Assembly (NCBI RefSeq): GCF_001045465.1
Contig: NZ_LFND01000004.1
Span: 62,001 to 126,000, forward strand
DNA: 64,000 bases
DNA from: Chryseobacterium angstadtii
Lineage (GTDB): Bacteria; Bacteroidota; Bacteroidia; Flavobacteriales; Weeksellaceae
Reading direction: 5' to 3'
The position numbers were made by a program, and so were the translations under genes. The notes beneath the pieces were generated by a model. The model ran no database searches and was not told the origin of the DNA. It saw only the letters and a program-made list of their open reading frames with translations. Shown piece by piece: positions 34,696-44,570 of this stretch; positions within the stretch are counted from its first letter, which is position 1; each line of letters opens with the position of its first letter.

Positions 34696-37600
34696 TTAAA
34701 AAGAAACATTAAATCCTACTGTCACTGACTTTGCAATAGGCTGTGCATAGATATTTCCATAGGTTTCCGGATCAAAGTAGCCTTTATATCCGTTACTGAA
34801 CACAAACAGGTTACGTCCTTCAATACTCAGTCTCAGGCTGCTGATTCCCATAGGGTTTGTAAACTCTTTAGGAAGTGTATAGCCCAAACGGATGCTGCTG
34901 ATTCTTACATAGCTGATCTCTTTTGCCCATACATCAAGCAGGCTGTAGGCGCTGGAACGGTTACCGGTGAACCATTTATTGCCCATCCATCCCGGATTGC
35001 TTCCCATATCAGGACTGGTGATTCCCGGAAGCGAATTTCCGGCTTCGTAGATATCTCTTGTATAATTTCTTCCTCTGTCCAGGTCCATTCCACGGTAAGA
35101 TGGTGAACTCATTACGGTCTGCTTAAAGTTGAACGCAGCAGAAATAGTCATATCAAAGTTGCGTACTTTAAATGTGTTGATAATTCCTCCCGTAAACTTT
35201 GGATCCCTGTCTCCTACATACGTGAAAAGACTTCTCAGCTCTGCATTGGACAATTTTGAATCTACCAACTCGCCCGGAAGAAAATCTGCATACACATCAT
35301 ACAGTTTAAAGAAGTCTTCAGCAGAGATCTTTTCATTTCCTTTCCAGAACATCGGGTTTCCGTTGGCATCTATTCCGGCCGTTTTCAAAGCAAAAACAGC
35401 GTTTACCGGCAGACCTTCCCTAGAAGGCAGAAATGCGTTCTCACGAGGCTGCTCACTAAGAACCCGGCTCTTATTGTGTGCAAAATTGATGGTGGTAGAC
35501 CATTTGAAATTTTCATTATCAATATTTCTGGTAGACAAGGCCAGTTCGAAACCTTTGTTGGTAAGACTTCCCCAATTCATCATCGTATATTCAAATCCGG
35601 TTTCAAGCGGCGTTTCTTTCATACTGATCATGTCTGTTCCTTTCCTGCTGTAGACATCTGCCGTAAAGCTGATGCGGTTTTTCAACAAACCAAGATCAAG
35701 ACCTAAATTGACGTTGGTTGTTTTTTCCCAGCGAAGCTTATCGTTCGGAGGACTAAGCACATTGATGATTTTCTCTTTAGTTCCCGGAAGAATTGTATAG
35801 TCATAGTATTCACCGATAAAGAACGGCGAAGTATTACGGTCAATATTTCCCTGAAGACCATAAGAAGCTCTTAATCGAAGGTTAGAAACAGCCGTAAGAT
35901 TCTTCATGAAGTCTTCTTTCGTTACCAGCCACGAACCTGAAACGGCCCAGATTGGCAGGTATTTATATTTTTTATTAACCCCGAATAAATTGGTTCCGTC
36001 ATATCGTACACTTCCGAAAAAAGTATATTTCTGATCAAAAGTATAAGAAGCCGTTGCAAACATGGAAGCATAAGCATTTTCTACAGGAGCCATTTCACGG
36101 TAAGTCTCATATCTTTTATCCGAAGCATCGTTTAAATTGGGGAAAACGATAGCTGTAGCTCTTCTTGTCATGCTGTCATAACCGAAAGCTCTGGTTAACG
36201 TTGTATTATCTTCCGTTTTACGGATTTCTGTTCCGGCCATCAAATCAATTTCATGTTTTGAATTGATTTTTGTACTGTAGGCAGCCTGCAGCTTCCAGTT
36301 GTACTGAAAGAAACTGTTGTCCCAATTCTGCTTCACCCCACCGTCCGGAAGAAAATAGCGGTATGCTCCCTCTTTATAATACCGTGTTCCTTCTTTCATC
36401 TTTCTGGTAAAATAGGTATTCTGGGCAGCAAATTTCTCCGTATCATTAGCATCATACTGAAGCCCCAACTGTGAGGTAATTCTCAAATCCTTTGTTACCT
36501 TATATTCCAAATCCAGAATGGCTTTCAAAGATTTGTTTTTCAGGGTATAGCTTGTATTTTCCCTTTCTTCCAGGAAGTTAAAAGGAACATATCGGTCGGA
36601 GAAACCATCAATATCCTGATCATATCTGTAGCTTCCGTCTGCATTGTAAGGACTCAGATAAGGGTTGGCATTTCTTGAGTAATTGATAGGGTTTATGGAC
36701 GCATCAGCATCAGTTACAAAAGACTCTCTTTCGCTATGGGTTCCGAAAATAGAGATTCCTGCATTTAATTTATCGCTGATTTTATAATTGTTCTTTAAAG
36801 TCAGGTTATATCTTTTAAAACCTGTCCCGATAGTAGTTCCCTCTTCATCATAATACCCCAGTGAAAAATAGTAATCTGAACGGTCACTTCCTCCGGAAAG
36901 GCTTAATCCGTACTGCTTATTGATGGCATTTCTGTACAGAAGTTTACCCCAGTCTGTATTGCTGTTTCTCAATCCGTCGATCTGCTGGCGCGTCAATGAA
37001 TTCACAGCATCAAGACCTCCGCTTCTGTAGGCATCAAGCTGTCCGTTTTTGGTTAAAATTCTCATGACTTCCCCTTTATCAGCACGGTATGTAAGATCAG
37101 CACGCTGAGCAAGTGATAATTCAAGGTCTACTTTTTCCGAAGCATTAAGCAAGTTCAGTCTGCTGAAATCAGGGCGTGCGGTTACAAAGGTATCGGCGGA
37201 GAAATTCACTCTCATGGTTCCTCTCTTTCCTTTTTTGGTGGTAATGGAAATTACTCCATTTGCGGCTCTCGCACCATAAATAGCCGTTGCTGCAGCATCT
37301 TTAAGAATGGTTATGTCTTCAATATCATTAGGATTCAGTCCTGCAATAGAGAAATTCTGAAGTTGGTCAATATTATCTTTATCACTGAAATTCGGAACAT
37401 CATTTCCTTCTAACGGAAGACCATCTATTACCCATAGCGGATCCTGCGGGCCTGAAAGCGAAGCAGTACCCCTGATTCTGATTTTAGCAGGGCCTCCCGG
37501 TGATCCTGTTTGCGGTGTTACCGCTACTCCGGCAATCTGTCCTGCCAGCATCTGATCAATACTGGCAACACCCGCCTGGTTGATGTTATCCATCTTCACA

Positions 37601-38034
37601 GTAGAAACGGCAGAAGTCTGTTTACGTTTTTCAATCTTCTGGTACCCGGTAATAATAACTTCCTGGATTTTATTTTTATCTGAAACCTCAGTATTTACCG
37701 GAGTTAATTTCACATTGTAACCTGTCTGGTCTTCATTGATCTGGATAATTCTGGACTCATAGCCGAAAAAACTGACCAATACAGACTTGGCATCTGCAGG
37801 AATTTCAAGAGTAAATCTTCCGTTCTTATCGGTTACAGTACCAATGGATACGCTTTCGATAATTCCTTCCTGATTGGTTTTAGCCGAAACAGACTGGGTT
37901 TCAACCTGTACAGACGCTCCGGCAATAGCGGCGGAAGTTGTTCCGTCCTCAATTTTTCCTGTGATGGTTTTCTTTTCCTGGGCAAACGCAATCTGAGCGG
38001 CCAAAAGAGGTAAAAGGATTAGAGTTTTTTTCAT
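34696..38034 (-). CDS. SusC/RagA-like TonB-dependent outer membrane transporter
   Basis: 1112 aa with signal peptide (ends AFAQ, residue 19). Next a carboxypeptidase D-type regulatory beta domain (to about residue 110), then the SusC box region EVIITGYQKIEKRKQTSAVS and plug (VASIDQMLAGQIAGVAV, IRIRGTASLSG, WVIDGLPLEG, IEDITILKDAAATAIYGARA). The 22-stranded barrel fills the rest and ends in a strand closing with Phe (VTVGFNVSF). It imports a large nutrient with energy from TonB. The substrate is unknown; the associated protease suggests peptides. Confidence 0.93.
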   Translation of the reverse strand: MKKTLILLPLLAAQIAFAQEKKTITGKIEDGTTSAAIAGASVQVETQSVSAKTNQEGIIESVSIGTVTDKNGRFTLEIPADAKSVLVSFFGYESRIIQINEDQTGYNVKLTPVNTEVSDKNKIQEVIITGYQKIEKRKQTSAVSTVKMDNINQAGVASIDQMLAGQIAGVAVTPQTGSPGGPAKIRIRGTASLSGPQDPLWVIDGLPLEGNDVPNFSDKDNIDQLQNFSIAGLNPNDIEDITILKDAAATAIYGARAANGVISITTKKGKRGTMRVNFSADTFVTARPDFSRLNLLNASEKVDLELSLAQRADLTYRADKGEVMRILTKNGQLDAYRSGGLDAVNSLTRQQIDGLRNSNTDWGKLLYRNAINKQYGLSLSGGSDRSDYYFSLGYYDEEGTTIGTGFKRYNLTLKNNYKISDKLNAGISIFGTHSERESFVTDADASINPINYSRNANPYLSPYNADGSYRYDQDIDGFSDRYVPFNFLEERENTSYTLKNKSLKAILDLEYKVTKDLRITSQLGLQYDANDTEKFAAQNTYFTRKMKEGTRYYKEGAYRYFLPDGGVKQNWDNSFFQYNWKLQAAYSTKINSKHEIDLMAGTEIRKTEDNTTLTRAFGYDSMTRRATAIVFPNLNDASDKRYETYREMAPVENAYASMFATASYTFDQKYTFFGSVRYDGTNLFGVNKKYKYLPIWAVSGSWLVTKEDFMKNLTAVSNLRLRASYGLQGNIDRNTSPFFIGEYYDYTILPGTKEKIINVLSPPNDKLRWEKTTNVNLGLDLGLLKNRISFTADVYSRKGTDMISMKETPLETGFEYTMMNWGSLTNKGFELALSTRNIDNENFKWSTTINFAHNKSRVLSEQPRENAFLPSREGLPVNAVFALKTAGIDANGNPMFWKGNEKISAEDFFKLYDVYADFLPGELVDSKLSNAELRSLFTYVGDRDPKFTGGIINTFKVRNFDMTISAAFNFKQTVMSSPSYRGMDLDRGRNYTRDIYEAGNSLPGITSPDMGSNPGWMGNKWFTGNRSSAYSLLDVWAKEISYVRISSIRLGYTLPKEFTNPMGISSLRLSIEGRNLFVFSNGYKGYFDPETYGNIYAQPIAKSVTVGFNVSF

Positions 38035-38040
38035 AGCGGA

Positions 38041-40605
38041 TTATTTATTTAAAGCCTCTTTAATTCTGATGATCAAGTCTGCATAATGAGCCCTGGAAGC
38101 TTCATCACCTTTATTTTTAGTTTTGTTCAGTAGGTTCAGTATTTTCTGAAGTTCCGCTCTTTTGTAAGTGGTGACTTCAGAAACTCTTTTCATGGATGAA
38201 TAGTTGATATTTCTAAGACTGTGATCATCTTCATGAAAATTACATATCGTAGGGATGTTCAGTGTATTTTCAACCTTCAACGCTTTCACAGCCGTTTTTT
38301 CGAATAATTTATTCACAGAAACAATCAGAGCGTCTACATAGTTTTTCTGAGTCATCTTTTCAAGGATGGTCAGGCTTCCTTTTTTATTGAAAATAGCTCC
38401 TCTCACCTGATCAAATAAATTCTCTACGGTGTAGACTTCTTCTTTTGAACCTGACACTTCATGCTTCAGCTCGTTTTCAAGGATTCTGAGCAATCGGTCA
38501 TCCATAAACAGGGAATACAGGTTGGCATACTGCATTCCTCTTGCCAGTGTATAGGGTGTCTGTTCAAACGGCCCCATCGGTGAGTTTTTAACCGGATAGG
38601 TTTTCTCTGTAATCGGGTTAAAGAACAGCCATTCGGGAAGATTAACCGCATTTTTAATCAGGTAATCCACTGCTCTTTTCTGTGTTTCGGCAGGTACGGC
38701 TTCATACGCTTTTGCTTTCCCTCCAAAAACGGTATTGTTCAGATAAATACCTCCAACATTGGCCATCACATGTCCCGTATACAGATCCCACTGCCCTATT
38801 GCTCCCAGATACAGCTTACCTGCATCGGTATAACTCTTTCCGTCTTCATAGGTCCATGACAGTAGATTTTTAACAACCACTTTCAGGTTTTTCATTCCAT
38901 ACTCGCTGGCTTTCATCGCATCGTCTCCTAAATCTTCGGACTGCGAGCGCGGATCTATGGTTTCCAGGAAGTTTTGCTGCTCACCATAGAAATACATCGG
39001 ATCATCCTGATGCTTTTCTATTAAGTTTCTCAACGATTTTTTCTCGGTCATCTCATCCGGATACCAACGGTAACCCCATTCAATTGCATATTTATCATAC
39101 GCTCCGATTTTGGGACTGATCGCGGTAACCCCATCTTCAGGCTGAGCCACGTAGTTGTAACGTGCATAATCCATAATTGAAGGTGCGGTTCCGCCCATTT
39201 TGTCGGTAAACTCTTTGGAACGAAGCGATTCTACAGGAAAGGCAAATGATGCTCCCATATTGTGCTTCAGTCCGAAAGTATGTCCTACCTCATGGGAGGA
39301 TACAAAGCGAATGGCTTCTCCCATATGTTCATCACTGAATTTATTTCCTCTTGCTTTCGGATCTATCGGTCCGGTCTGAATTCTCATCCATTCCTGAAGA
39401 GAGGTCATCACGTTATGCCACCATATGATATCCGATTCAATGATTTCACCACTTCTCGGATCCACTACCGACGGCCCCATCGCATTGGCCTTTGGTGAGG
39501 CAGCATACGTGATCACAGAATATCTTACATCATCAATATCAAAATCTTCATCTTTTTCATCCGGCATTTTGGCGATCACGGCATTTTTAAATCCTGCCTG
39601 CTCAAAAGCCGCCTGCCAGTCGTATACTCCTGCGATGATCTTTTCGCGCCATTGTTTCGGTGTAGAAGGATCTATATAATATACAATCTGTTTTTTCGGT
39701 TCTACCAGTTCCCCTCTCAGGTACTTTTCTTTATCTTCATCTTTGGGTTCCAAACGCCATCTGGTAATGAACTGTTTTTCATCCATCTTCTGCTGGCTAT
39801 CACTGAATGTCCAGTGCTTTTCACTGAAGAATCCCACTCTTGTATCTCCTGTTCTCGGCTGCATAGGCACTTTGGCAAGAAGTACAATATTGCTGGTTAC
39901 TCCCAATGTTACCGGCAGATCTACTCCACCTTCGTTAACACTTGTGGTCAGCTGAGACTTTACCACCAGATTCTGAGGAAAGGTTTTCACACCCTCAATG
40001 TAGGAAAGGTTCGATTTTACGGATCCTCCAAGCCCTACATTCGCCAGAACATCATTAAAACTCTTCTGGTTCCCATCAAAAACCTTATTCACTTTAATGG
40101 CCACCGAAGTGGAATCATTATTTTGAGCTTCAATATCAAAAACTTCAATGACAGACTCTGAAAAATTATCTTTCACAGATTTTGTAATGGCATCGTTTTT
40201 AGGCGAGGACACCTGAGGAATCACAGTTTTTACCCATACCTTTTTCGCCACTCTGTCACGATGAAAGGAAATGACTTTATTTTCGTAGTTCATTCCTTTA
40301 TTCAAACCTGCTTCATTCACCTGCATTGGTACCTGAGACAGTTTATTGACTACCAGAAATTTACGCCCCATAAGGCTGTCTGGAATTTCAAAATAAACAT
40401 CGGTTTTCACCTGGATTGTATTGAAGATTCCTTTTTTGTAGGTTCCTTTTTTTATAAGGTCTTCAATTTTCTTTGTTTTTTTTGATGAGTCTTCTGTTTT
40501 TGCAGATTTTTCTTTATCCGTTTTTACAGAATCTTTCTTTTGTGCAAATACCGCCGGGGAGGATAAAGCAAGTCCCAGGTAAAGGGCCAGTCTGTAATTC
40601 TTCAT
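38041..40605 (-). CDS. Secreted zinc metalloprotease, metzincin type (DUF4953/5117 family)
   Basis: 854 aa from ATG 40605 (MKNYRLALYLGLALSSPAVFA); an ATG at 40623 gives an extended signal peptide. The zinc motif HEVGHTFGLKH (HExxHxxGxxH, around residue 440) with downstream SIMDYARYNYV (Met-turn) is metzincin-like. Before it is a long beta domain (FLVVNKLSQVP), as in DUF5117/DUF5118 proteins of Bacteroidota. Charged low-complexity linker after the signal peptide. It lies 6 bp upstream of the SusC-like gene, so degradation and uptake are probably coupled. Confidence 0.88.
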   Translation of the reverse strand: MKNYRLALYLGLALSSPAVFAQKKDSVKTDKEKSAKTEDSSKKTKKIEDLIKKGTYKKGIFNTIQVKTDVYFEIPDSLMGRKFLVVNKLSQVPMQVNEAGLNKGMNYENKVISFHRDRVAKKVWVKTVIPQVSSPKNDAITKSVKDNFSESVIEVFDIEAQNNDSTSVAIKVNKVFDGNQKSFNDVLANVGLGGSVKSNLSYIEGVKTFPQNLVVKSQLTTSVNEGGVDLPVTLGVTSNIVLLAKVPMQPRTGDTRVGFFSEKHWTFSDSQQKMDEKQFITRWRLEPKDEDKEKYLRGELVEPKKQIVYYIDPSTPKQWREKIIAGVYDWQAAFEQAGFKNAVIAKMPDEKDEDFDIDDVRYSVITYAASPKANAMGPSVVDPRSGEIIESDIIWWHNVMTSLQEWMRIQTGPIDPKARGNKFSDEHMGEAIRFVSSHEVGHTFGLKHNMGASFAFPVESLRSKEFTDKMGGTAPSIMDYARYNYVAQPEDGVTAISPKIGAYDKYAIEWGYRWYPDEMTEKKSLRNLIEKHQDDPMYFYGEQQNFLETIDPRSQSEDLGDDAMKASEYGMKNLKVVVKNLLSWTYEDGKSYTDAGKLYLGAIGQWDLYTGHVMANVGGIYLNNTVFGGKAKAYEAVPAETQKRAVDYLIKNAVNLPEWLFFNPITEKTYPVKNSPMGPFEQTPYTLARGMQYANLYSLFMDDRLLRILENELKHEVSGSKEEVYTVENLFDQVRGAIFNKKGSLTILEKMTQKNYVDALIVSVNKLFEKTAVKALKVENTLNIPTICNFHEDDHSLRNINYSSMKRVSEVTTYKRAELQKILNLLNKTKNKGDEASRAHYADLIIRIKEALNK

Positions 40606-40735
40606 TAAAATAGTCCTATTCATTCCAAATTATTAGATATACTAGTTTCAGCAAGCAAAACTAGAAGTAAAGAAATAATTTCAACAGTAATAAGGAGTGA
40701 AAGGTGTATTTTTGGGAGTGAATGGATTTTGTTTT

Positions 40736-42322
40736 TTACTCTAATAACGGCAAAAAACATATGAAATATTCACCGTCTACAGAAATATTAACAGAATTCT
40801 TTTTAAAATAATCATAAACCTGATTCAAATAGTCAATTCCGAATTTAGCGCTCTCCACGGCTTCTCCGGTCTTGGGCTGCCATGTATTTTTCACCGTGAT
40901 TCCTTCTTCTTCAACAGTTATAATAATCGCCAAAGGGTGATCTATAGTGGCTATATTATGCTTTATTGCATTCTCCACAACTGTCTGGAGTGACAGATAA
41001 GGAATTTTCCGGTCTAAAATTTCAGGATGATTGATCTGAAGATCAAAGGTAAGCTCTTCATCAAACCTGCTTTTCAACAGTTCCATATACTGCCGGATGA
41101 AGCTGATCTCCTGTGATACGGGAACAATATTCTCTTTCGGAGGAACAATCAGGTAGCGGTAAATTTTGGAGAGATTCATAGTGAACTTCTGTGCATTGTC
41201 TTTATTGATTCCAATCAACATATACAGGGAATTGAGTGAATTGAAGAGGAAATGCGGATTGATATTGTTTTTAAGCTGTTGAAGCTGATGCAGAACTTCT
41301 TCTTTATGCATTTTCTCGTTTTCTACCAAGAGCAGGTTTTTCTCGGACTGTATCTTTTGCTGCTCTTCGTAAGCGATTGCTGCGGATCTGTAAAACAAAA
41401 TAAAAACAGCAAGAATAAGGAATAAAGCCGCCACAAAGATGTAAACGGTATAGGTTTTCGTTTTGTTCACACTTTCATCAATCAGGAAATTAACATGATT
41501 CACCACGACATATCCTTCAAAATTGTCTGTTTTTAACGGCTTAATGAATCGGGTTACATCCAACTCCAGGTATTCGGAAATGGTACTTCCTTCGGTATAT
41601 CCCAGTTTTGTAGTGCTGGAAAGGGTATCTTTTGGGGTAATATTGGTGAAATCAAAAATATTTTTTCCTAAATATTTCTGGTCAGGATGGGTAATGCAAA
41701 TACCTTCTTTAGTAAAGACATAGGCATAATTATTCGGGGTTTTATCGATGTTAATAAAGTACTGATGGAGGTCGTCCAAGCTCACTGCCGAACCATAATA
41801 AAGGATGTCCTTTCGTGGCAGCACAAGAGAATCATAGCTTATCCAATACATACTGTCTTTACGGCTCATCAGGAAATCGCTGAAATGCCCCGGGCCGTTA
41901 TTTTTTATTCTGGTATAGTTTCTTTCTTTTATCTTATCGGTAAAAACCCCGGACAGAGAATTGCTGCTCTCAGATTTCCCGGATTTAGCATTATAGTAGG
42001 AATACCAGCTGTATGGGAGCAGATTCCTTTTGCGGTTCAAATCATTTAAAACAGAAGAGTAGTCTTTATAATTTTTGAAACCGTCTTTCTGGATGAGTGC
42101 ACGAAGCAGATATTGATAGTCTTCGATGTTCCTGAATTCTTTTTCTATGGTTTCATATTTTCGCACAAAGGTTTTCCTTGCGAATTCTTCATTATTTTTC
42201 CGGCTGTCGCGGGTAATGAGGAAACTCAGAACCGCAAAGGCAACCACTGCAATGAAGCAGGCCGACAAAACCGCTATATAAATAGATTTCTGGGATAATA
42301 TGTTTTTAAAATTAGTTTTCAT
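40736..42322 (-). CDS. LytS-like sensor histidine kinase with extracytoplasmic domain
   Basis: 528 aa. Two membrane spans at about 15-37 and 290-311 enclose a periplasmic domain of about 250 residues with a Cache-like pattern (YAYVFTKEGICITHPDQKYLG). The cytoplasmic part has the His_kinase motif NNINPHFLFNSLNSLY (His357) and a degenerate ATPase N box (VVENAIKHNI). Such kinases pair with LytTR regulators, here the one at 32526. It heads the leftward locus with protease and SusCD. Confidence 0.9.
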   Translation of the reverse strand: MKTNFKNILSQKSIYIAVLSACFIAVVAFAVLSFLITRDSRKNNEEFARKTFVRKYETIEKEFRNIEDYQYLLRALIQKDGFKNYKDYSSVLNDLNRKRNLLPYSWYSYYNAKSGKSESSNSLSGVFTDKIKERNYTRIKNNGPGHFSDFLMSRKDSMYWISYDSLVLPRKDILYYGSAVSLDDLHQYFINIDKTPNNYAYVFTKEGICITHPDQKYLGKNIFDFTNITPKDTLSSTTKLGYTEGSTISEYLELDVTRFIKPLKTDNFEGYVVVNHVNFLIDESVNKTKTYTVYIFVAALFLILAVFILFYRSAAIAYEEQQKIQSEKNLLLVENEKMHKEEVLHQLQQLKNNINPHFLFNSLNSLYMLIGINKDNAQKFTMNLSKIYRYLIVPPKENIVPVSQEISFIRQYMELLKSRFDEELTFDLQINHPEILDRKIPYLSLQTVVENAIKHNIATIDHPLAIIITVEEEGITVKNTWQPKTGEAVESAKFGIDYLNQVYDYFKKNSVNISVDGEYFICFLPLLE

Positions 42323-42784
42323 TCTTTTTCTCCATACTGTTCTTCCGTACCATTCAATCCAATGATCAATCGTTAAAAATCTTATGATAAGATTCTTTCT
42401 TATACACCCAATGGATGTATTTTCTGTGTCGTGTGATTTTCTAAGGTATATTTGTTAAGCAGAATATTTTTTCAACGCTAAGTTTGATACTGATCCTGCG
42501 TATTGTAAGGGGTGCAAAGAGGAAATCAATTGTATTGATTCGATTAAATAGGTGTTTCACCAATAGCTTTGCAGCCTTCTTTATTTTTTAACGCAAAGTT
42601 TGATTCTCATACCGCATTTCATGGAGGATGCAAAGAGGGAATCAATTCCATTGATTCGATTAAGCGGATGCTTTATTGGTGAGCTGGCGGCTTTACAGCA
42701 TCCTCTACTGCTTTCAAGATACCGCAAGTTATCTCCTATCTTATTTCTAAAAAGTTACATCCTGCATCCGTGACTTTTATGCAT
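42323..42784. repeat. Intergenic region with a duplicated ~105-bp sequence
   Basis: No gene. Copy 1 (about 42473-42575) and copy 2 (about 42589-42695) share, in the same order, an ACGC-AAAGTTTGAT start, GTGCAAAGAGG-AATCAATT, ATTGATTCGATTAA and a GGC-rich end, with roughly 70% identity. The pair appears to be a diverged tandem duplication of a dispersed repeat. Confidence 0.6.
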
Positions 42785-42814
42785 AAAAAAGTTCCATTAG
42801 AATTCTAATGGAAC
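42785..42814 (-). terminator. Terminator downstream of tRNA-Ser
   Basis: Perfect 10-bp stem GTTCCATTAG / CTAATGGAAC (42791-42814, loop AATT) followed on the minus strand by a T run. It lies 15 bp from the 3' end of the tRNA. Confidence 0.85.
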
Positions 42815-42828
42815 TATTAGTTTTTCTG

Positions 42829-42913
42829 CGGAGAGTGAGGGATTCGAACCCCCGGACCTGTTACAGTCAACAGTTTTCAAGACTGCCGCAATCGACCACT
42901 CTGCCAACTCTCC
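42829..42913 (-). tRNA. tRNA-Ser (anticodon UGA)
   Basis: 85-nt cloverleaf on the minus strand. Acceptor GGAGAGT (42913-42907) pairs with ACTCTCC (42836-42830), discriminator G at 42829, CCA not encoded. D-arm GGCAGAGTGGTCGATTGCGGC, anticodon loop CTTGAAAA gives UGA, long variable arm as in all tRNA-Ser, T-arm GGTTCGAATCCC. Confidence 0.95.
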
Positions 42914-43041
42914 TGAATAACGGGTATACCGTTGTTTTCAGTGGTGCAAATATAGGACGATTTTATATTTCTGCAAAACTTTTCTCTGATAAATTTTAAC
43001 AAAACTTAATAATAGGCTTAAAATCAGGAGAATTATTTTTT

Positions 43042-43269
43042 CTAAAGCAGCTTATCCTCTTCCCTGTCTACTATCGCAATAAAGCTGTTTTTCAGAAGAT
43101 CCGCCGGATATACAAACTGCTCCCCATTTTCGCCTTTCATAACAATAGCGCCCTGCTCATCATTCAGGCATTTATCCAGCTGGCTTTGCATCTCATTCAG
43201 TCTTCCATCGGGAATATCAATGGTGTAGGTTCCTGTGACGTGGGTGATTTTTATGATTTTTGTTTTCAT
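43042..43269 (-). CDS. Hypothetical protein, 75 aa
   Basis: ATG 43269 (MKTKIIKITHVTGTYTIDIP) is preferred to an in-frame ATG at 43329. Small beta-rich acidic protein with GTYTIDIPDGRLNEMQ and an acidic terminal stretch. No recognised family. It stands alone between the tRNA and the AT-rich RelA/SpoT gene. Confidence 0.6.
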   Translation of the reverse strand: MKTKIIKITHVTGTYTIDIPDGRLNEMQSQLDKCLNDEQGAIVMKGENGEQFVYPADLLKNSFIAIVDREEDKLL

Positions 43270-43421
43270 ATTTTTTTGATTGGGGGATAAATTTAGGGAT
43301 TTTGAAATGAATGAGAAACACGACTTCAAGTTATTACTTCATTAAGTTATGATTTATAGCGGAAGTTTTTAAGAAGCACTTTACTAATAATTACATGCTT
43401 TATTTTTCATAAGGCTTTTTC

Positions 43422-43429
43422 TATATTTG
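43422..43429 (+). promoter_or_regulatory. Bacteroidota-type -7 box upstream of the RelA/SpoT-domain gene
   Basis: TATATTTG fits the TAnnTTTG consensus, 15 bp before ATG 43445, preceded by a T-rich stretch. The same TTTTTCTATATTTGT string recurs at 44543-44550 in front of the HTH pseudogene. Confidence 0.6.
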
Positions 43430-43444
43430 TCATAAACTAATTAA

Positions 43445-44422
43445 ATGGCAAAAATGGAAATCTCGGACCTACAGTATGAATATCAACAACATAGCGTCAA
43501 TTTTGAAAAACTAAGGCTTCTAGTTATAAATGAATTTAACGAATTACTACTTAACAACAAAGTTAAATTAGGGTTTCCAATACAATCAAGAATAAAAAGT
43601 ATAGAATCAATAATTGAAAAACAAGAATCCAAAAGGTTTACAATAAAAAAAAGCTTACTAGAACTACAAGACATCATAGGAATTCGCATTGTTTTACTTT
43701 TTAAACGAGATATTGAAGTTGTTTCAAAGTTAATAAACAAGCACTTTGATTATATAAATAGCTATGACCCTGTTGACAAATTAAATCACAATCAATTCGG
43801 ATATTCTTCGAAACATTATATAGTAAAAATACCTAATAATTGGACAAATGTTCCAACTAACAAAAATTTAGGCGAATACACATTAGAAATTCAAATTAGA
43901 ACATTATCACAACACAATTGGGCAGAAACATCCAATGCATTACAATACAAAGATGAAAAGAATGTACCTCGACAAATAGCAAGATCAATTGGGAGAGTAT
44001 CAGCATTGTTAGAAATAATAGATTTAGAATTAGAAAGAACACTTCATGATCGAGATTTATATATAGAACAGATTAATAAAAATATAGATCAGGGTCAAGA
44101 ACTAAATATTGAAATAATAAAGAAAGTTTTCAATGAAAGATTTACTTTTTTAAGTAATAATTCTATTGAACGATATTCTGATATTATGAGTGATCTGCAA
44201 TATTTTAATATTTACACCATACGTGATTTGAATGATATTTTAGATCAAATTGTTAAAATAGAGGGTGAGACAATTTTTTTCTACGCCTCTTCAATTCAAC
44301 AGTGGTTAGATTATCCTATCACTGAGTATCAAAATATGTCTTCCATTGTAAGTACCCTTCTCTTCAGTAAAGACAATACTAAGTATATTAATATGTTGAA
44401 TTTTTTAGAAGATAAGATGTGA
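43445..44422 (+). CDS. RelA/SpoT-domain (p)ppGpp synthetase-like protein with C-terminal extension
   Basis: 325 aa. The synthetase fold is shown by SRIKSIESIIEKQ (residues 48-60), DIIGIRIVLLF (D76), GYSSKH (119-124) and LEIQIRTLSQHNWAE (E148, W159). The usual His after WAE is not evident (SNALQYK). About 130 residues of AT-rich coding, helical C-terminus follow, with no Zn-finger or ACT domain. Such stand-alone enzymes include house-keeping small alarmone synthetases and toxSAS toxins of anti-phage systems. Base composition (about 30% GC by eye) is far below its neighbours, a sign of transfer. Confidence 0.8.
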   Translation: MAKMEISDLQYEYQQHSVNFEKLRLLVINEFNELLLNNKVKLGFPIQSRIKSIESIIEKQESKRFTIKKSLLELQDIIGIRIVLLFKRDIEVVSKLINKHFDYINSYDPVDKLNHNQFGYSSKHYIVKIPNNWTNVPTNKNLGEYTLEIQIRTLSQHNWAETSNALQYKDEKNVPRQIARSIGRVSALLEIIDLELERTLHDRDLYIEQINKNIDQGQELNIEIIKKVFNERFTFLSNNSIERYSDIMSDLQYFNIYTIRDLNDILDQIVKIEGETIFFYASSIQQWLDYPITEYQNMSSIVSTLLFSKDNTKYINMLNFLEDKM

Positions 44423-44542
44423 CATCTATAAACACCTTATCATTCGGTTTTTATCTAAAAAAGCTGAAATTGAGGACCTTTTGACTTCCTTTAATATATT
44501 ATTTTACAACGTCCACTCCCTACACACCAAACATTTTTTTTC

Positions 44543-44550
44543 TATATTTG
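44543..44550 (+). promoter_or_regulatory. -7 box upstream of the HTH pseudogene
   Basis: TATATTTG in the same 15-base context as at 43415-43430. Transcription should start near 44557, about 14 nt before the ATG at 44571. Confidence 0.55.
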
Positions 44551-44570
44551 TAAAAACACAGCCCCACCCT

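Noticed and set aside
42808..42999. 63-codon plus-strand frame
   Set aside because: It is antisense to the tRNA-Ser gene.
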